Shown: piece after piece, positions 6,914 to 7,996 of the stretch
Layout: each line of letters opens with the position of its first letter
Numbering within the stretch: the first letter of the stretch is position 1
The notes under the pieces: generated by a model
Seen by the model: the letters and a program-made list of their open reading frames with translations, nothing else
What the model was told of the DNA's origin: nothing
Databases searched by the model: none
Made by a program: the position numbers and the translations under genes
Source: CAIXDB01 sp038327915
GTDB lineage: Bacteria > Patescibacteriota > Minisyncoccia > Phycocordibacterales > DATDWN01
Reading direction: 5' to 3'
Length of the DNA: 7,996 bases
Assembly: GCA_038327915.1 (NCBI GenBank)
Contig: JBBQLO010000032.1
Span: 1-7,996 of the forward strand

Positions 6914-6992
6914 GTGGGGAATCCGGGCTAAACCGAAGCATTCCAGGAGAACCCACACCAGCGCCAACCAGTTTTAATTAATGCTTCAGCCC
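6914..6992 (+). other. Structured intergenic segment with two competing folds
   Basis: Fold A is a local hairpin: GTGGG (6914-6918) with CCCAC (6952-6956), GAAT (6919-6922) with ATTC (6940-6943), and CGG (6924-6926) with CCG (6933-6935). Fold B pairs GAAGCATT (6935-6942) with AATGCTTC (6980-6987) and GGGCT (6925-6929) with AGCCC (6988-6992). The two share bases and exclude each other. There is no T tract, so it is not a simple terminator. It sits in the leader of the PEP-CTERM gene and could be a regulatory RNA or the scar of a joined end. No known riboswitch is recognised. Confidence 0.35.
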
Positions 6993-7008
6993 TGCGCGGA
7001 TGAACGTC

Positions 7009-7014
7009 GGGAGG
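7009..7014 (+). promoter_or_regulatory. Strong Shine-Dalgarno GGGAGG that sets the TTG start
   Basis: GGGAGG lies six bases before TTG 7021. That start gives MKRFALLFC, a textbook signal-peptide beginning, whereas the ATG at 7000 would put the Shine-Dalgarno inside the coding region and add seven residues before the Lys-Arg pair. The strength of this site contrasts with the SD-poor genes to the left. Confidence 0.7.
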
Positions 7015-7020
7015 CAACCT

Positions 7021-7598
7021 TTGAAACGATTTGCTTTACTGTTTTGTACAGGGCTGATATTATTAGTGCAGAGTTCAGAAACGGCAGTCATCACTTTCGA
7101 TGGACTGCCAGACGGAACAGTGCTCACCACCCAGTATTCCGGGCTCTCCTTTTTCAACGCCACGATCCTGACCGCAGGGTTATCGCTCAACGAGTTTGAG
7201 TTCCCACCGCGATCCGGGGCCAACGTTGTCTCGGACAATGGTGGGCCGATCACGATCTTGTTCAGTACGCCGGTGTTGAGCTTCAGCGGCTACTTTACAT
7301 ATCTGAACCCGCTCAACCTAATCGCGTTTGACAGTTCGAATAAGCAGATCGCAACTTCACACTCCTTGTTCTCCAACAACCTCGCATGCCCTGCAGGCCC
7401 GCCATGCTCAGGACATCTGGGCAGTGCAACAAATGAGCTTCTATCAGGCGATCCCGGAGGTGGGTCATCGTCCTAGATGATTTGACCACTACCTCACTAC
7501 CGGCTCCCACCACAGGAGTTCCAGAGCCCGGTGCAGCATTATTAACCATAATCGGAGTCGTGGTACTTGCTGCCCTCCGAAGAACCACATTCCTATGA
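7021..7598 (+). pseudogene. PEP-CTERM secreted protein, frameshifted
   Basis: The frame from TTG 7021 encodes a signal peptide (about residues 1-20, ending SSETA), then a beta-rich domain beginning VITFDGLPDGTVL and containing FSTPVLSFSGYFTYL and two Cys (123, 129). It stops at 7474-7476, right after DPGGGSSS. One base added near 7468 (TC-ATTCG in place of TC-ATCG) restores GGGSFVLDDLTTT and carries the frame on to VPEPGAALLTIIG, a hydrophobic helix, RR and a stop at 7596-7598. VPEP, one helix and a basic tail form the PEP-CTERM sorting signal, normally processed by an exosortase in Gram-negative bacteria that make exopolysaccharide. The repaired protein is 192 aa. No exosortase is in the window. 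The segment between NELL and SGDPGG looks shorter than I would expect. Either the gene is dead or the missing T is a sequencing error. GC content is well above the left part of the window. Confidence 0.75.
7468..7469 (+). other. Site of apparent one-base deletion (frameshift)
   Basis: Before this point the coding frame is that of TTG 7021 and after it the frame is shifted by one. The shift point is placed here because DDLTTT follows GGGSFVL in related PEP-CTERM proteins, and a TT shortened to T explains it most simply. Confidence 0.65.
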
Positions 7599-7885
7599 AA
7601 AAGTTTATTCTCATCACCCTCCTCGTCCTCTTAATTGTAATCGGCGGCGGTACAGTGCTTCGTGGTCAGGCCCCAGCCCCTGCTGTGATTACAATTAGAC
7701 AACCACAGCCCGAGGTGTTGGTAGTAAATCTTGCCACTCCGGTCAAGATCGCAGCGGTCATTACTGGGGACGTGCTCCATGGAGGTGTTTCGCTCGTTCG
7801 CCTCGGAGCAAATGGTGGTGGCCAAAAGGTACTGACCTTTTCAAGGTTTCCAGAGAAGAGTTCCAAGAAAAAATTGAAATCATGA
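7595..7885 (+). pseudogene. Secreted Ig-like/choice-of-anchor-type protein, truncated at the junction
   Basis: ATG 7595 overlaps the stop of the repaired PEP-CTERM frame by four bases (ATGA, 7595-7598), a translational-coupling arrangement. The product begins with a signal peptide (MKKF, then a hydrophobic run to about residue 19, RGQAPAPA). A beta-strand region follows, with VNLATPVKIAAVITGDVLHGG and VSLVRLGANGGGQKVL, which matches the start of secreted Ig-like repeats that usually continue G-T-L-x-D-D-G-x-N-G-D. Here the pattern stops at QKVL (to 7834). The remaining 16 residues of the open frame (TFSRFPEKSSKKKLKS) look like out-of-frame translation of an IS30 transposase end. So the gene is an N-terminal fragment of about 80 genuine residues. 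Its function is unknown. Confidence 0.55.
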
Positions 7886-7962
7886 ACAACAAATACAAAA
7901 AATCACTCCGGTACAGGAGTGCGAATGAAGTGAGTAGAGAGTATGGTATACTGAAAGATTAA
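7822..7962 (+). pseudogene. IS30-family transposase, C-terminal fragment
   Basis: In the frame one base off from the preceding gene, 7822-7962 reads PKGTDLFKVSREEF, then KIEIMNNKYKKSLRYRSANEV and a stop at 7960-7962. IS30-family DDE transposases end with PKGTDF-x-x-V, a helix, then LNNRPRK-x-LGYKTPNEV, and this fragment keeps that order (PKGTD, NN-x-x-x-K, L-x-Y, NEV). About 46 codons remain out of a protein normally above 300 aa; the DDE catalytic core is absent. Codons to the left of 7822 in this frame are three TGG and give no transposase sequence, so the fragment starts abruptly. The bases after it (7963-7996) may be the element's right end. Confidence 0.55.
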
Positions 7963-7996
7963 CAGCTGGAGTTGCACTTCACCCCAGAATTTACAA
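7963..7996. mobile_element. Possible right-end flank of the IS30-like element
   Basis: After the transposase stop comes a segment that can be read as TAGVALHPRIY in a third frame. A GVAL-type ending is common in IS30 transposases of Patescibacteria as I recall them, so a further frameshift may lie just upstream. The terminal inverted repeat cannot be confirmed because the window ends here and no matching left end is visible. Confidence 0.25.

Noticed and set aside
6914..6992. Cyclic-di-GMP-I (GEMM) riboswitch, suggested by CCGGGCTAAACC
   Set aside because: The rest of the conserved core (the ACGCAAAGCC segment and the GGTAGCGGGGTTACCG arm) is absent.
7000..7020. ATG 7000 as start of the PEP-CTERM protein
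   Set aside because: The strong GGGAGG at 7009-7014 would be coding, and TTG 7021 at six bases spacing gives a normal signal peptide.
6978..7253. Minus-strand ORFs antisense to the PEP-CTERM region (also 7313-7588, 7631-7866)
   Set aside because: They are open because the DNA is GC-richer; the + strand carries the signal peptides, Shine-Dalgarno and VPEP motif.
7595..7962. One frameshifted protein, repaired by adding a T in the T run at 7838-7841
   Set aside because: The repair gives an open frame, but the right side matches IS30 transposase ends from PKGTD onward, upstream of the T run and in the other frame. A junction explains both sides better than a frameshift.

Overview
This window most likely comes from a member of the Patescibacteria (Candidate Phyla Radiation, Parcubacteria-like). 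The evidence is a low-GC cell-division gene run, nearly absent Shine-Dalgarno sequences, a MurF ligase with a long hydrophobic insert after its P-loop domain, and two membrane-protein families that I associate with that group. TGA is used as a stop, so the code is standard. This placement is inference; no database was searched.

Layout. Positions 1-4315 carry a compact division and cell-wall run on the + strand: rsmH (5' end outside the window), a small FtsL-like bitopic protein, a class B penicillin-binding transpeptidase (FtsI/PBP3 type) with all three catalytic motifs, and a MurF-type ligase. Together they would make the lipid II precursor (MurF) and cross-link septal peptidoglycan (FtsI with FtsL). 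Positions 4346-5874 hold two closely packed membrane-protein genes, a single-TM protein with an external domain and a DUF2157-like polytopic protein, behind two overlapping extended -10 promoter-like sites.

Positions 5875-6355 are mostly regulatory. A small minus-strand gene (6068-6295, 75 aa, Cys/His-rich) ends at a strong minus-strand terminator, with a second one further on. A + strand terminator hairpin lies on its other side, so the cassette is flanked by outward-facing terminators. Positions 6356-6913 encode a two-TM protein that resembles the TRADD-N-associated 2-TM domain of predicted conflict systems.

From about 6914 the character changes. DNA at about 7000-7830 is clearly GC-richer (line 7201-7260 has 37 G+C of 60; line 5401-5460 has 14 of 60). 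It carries a PEP-CTERM secreted protein gene with a strong Shine-Dalgarno and a TTG start, broken by a one-base frameshift, coupled by an ATGA overlap to a second secreted-protein gene. That second gene runs at 7822-7834 into the 3' end of an IS30-family transposase in another frame. The right end therefore looks like a foreign fragment joined to a mobile-element remnant, or an assembly chimera. I found no CRISPR array, tRNA or rRNA. I see no complete new system; the best leads are the 2-TM protein, the insulated small-gene cassette and the right-hand junction.
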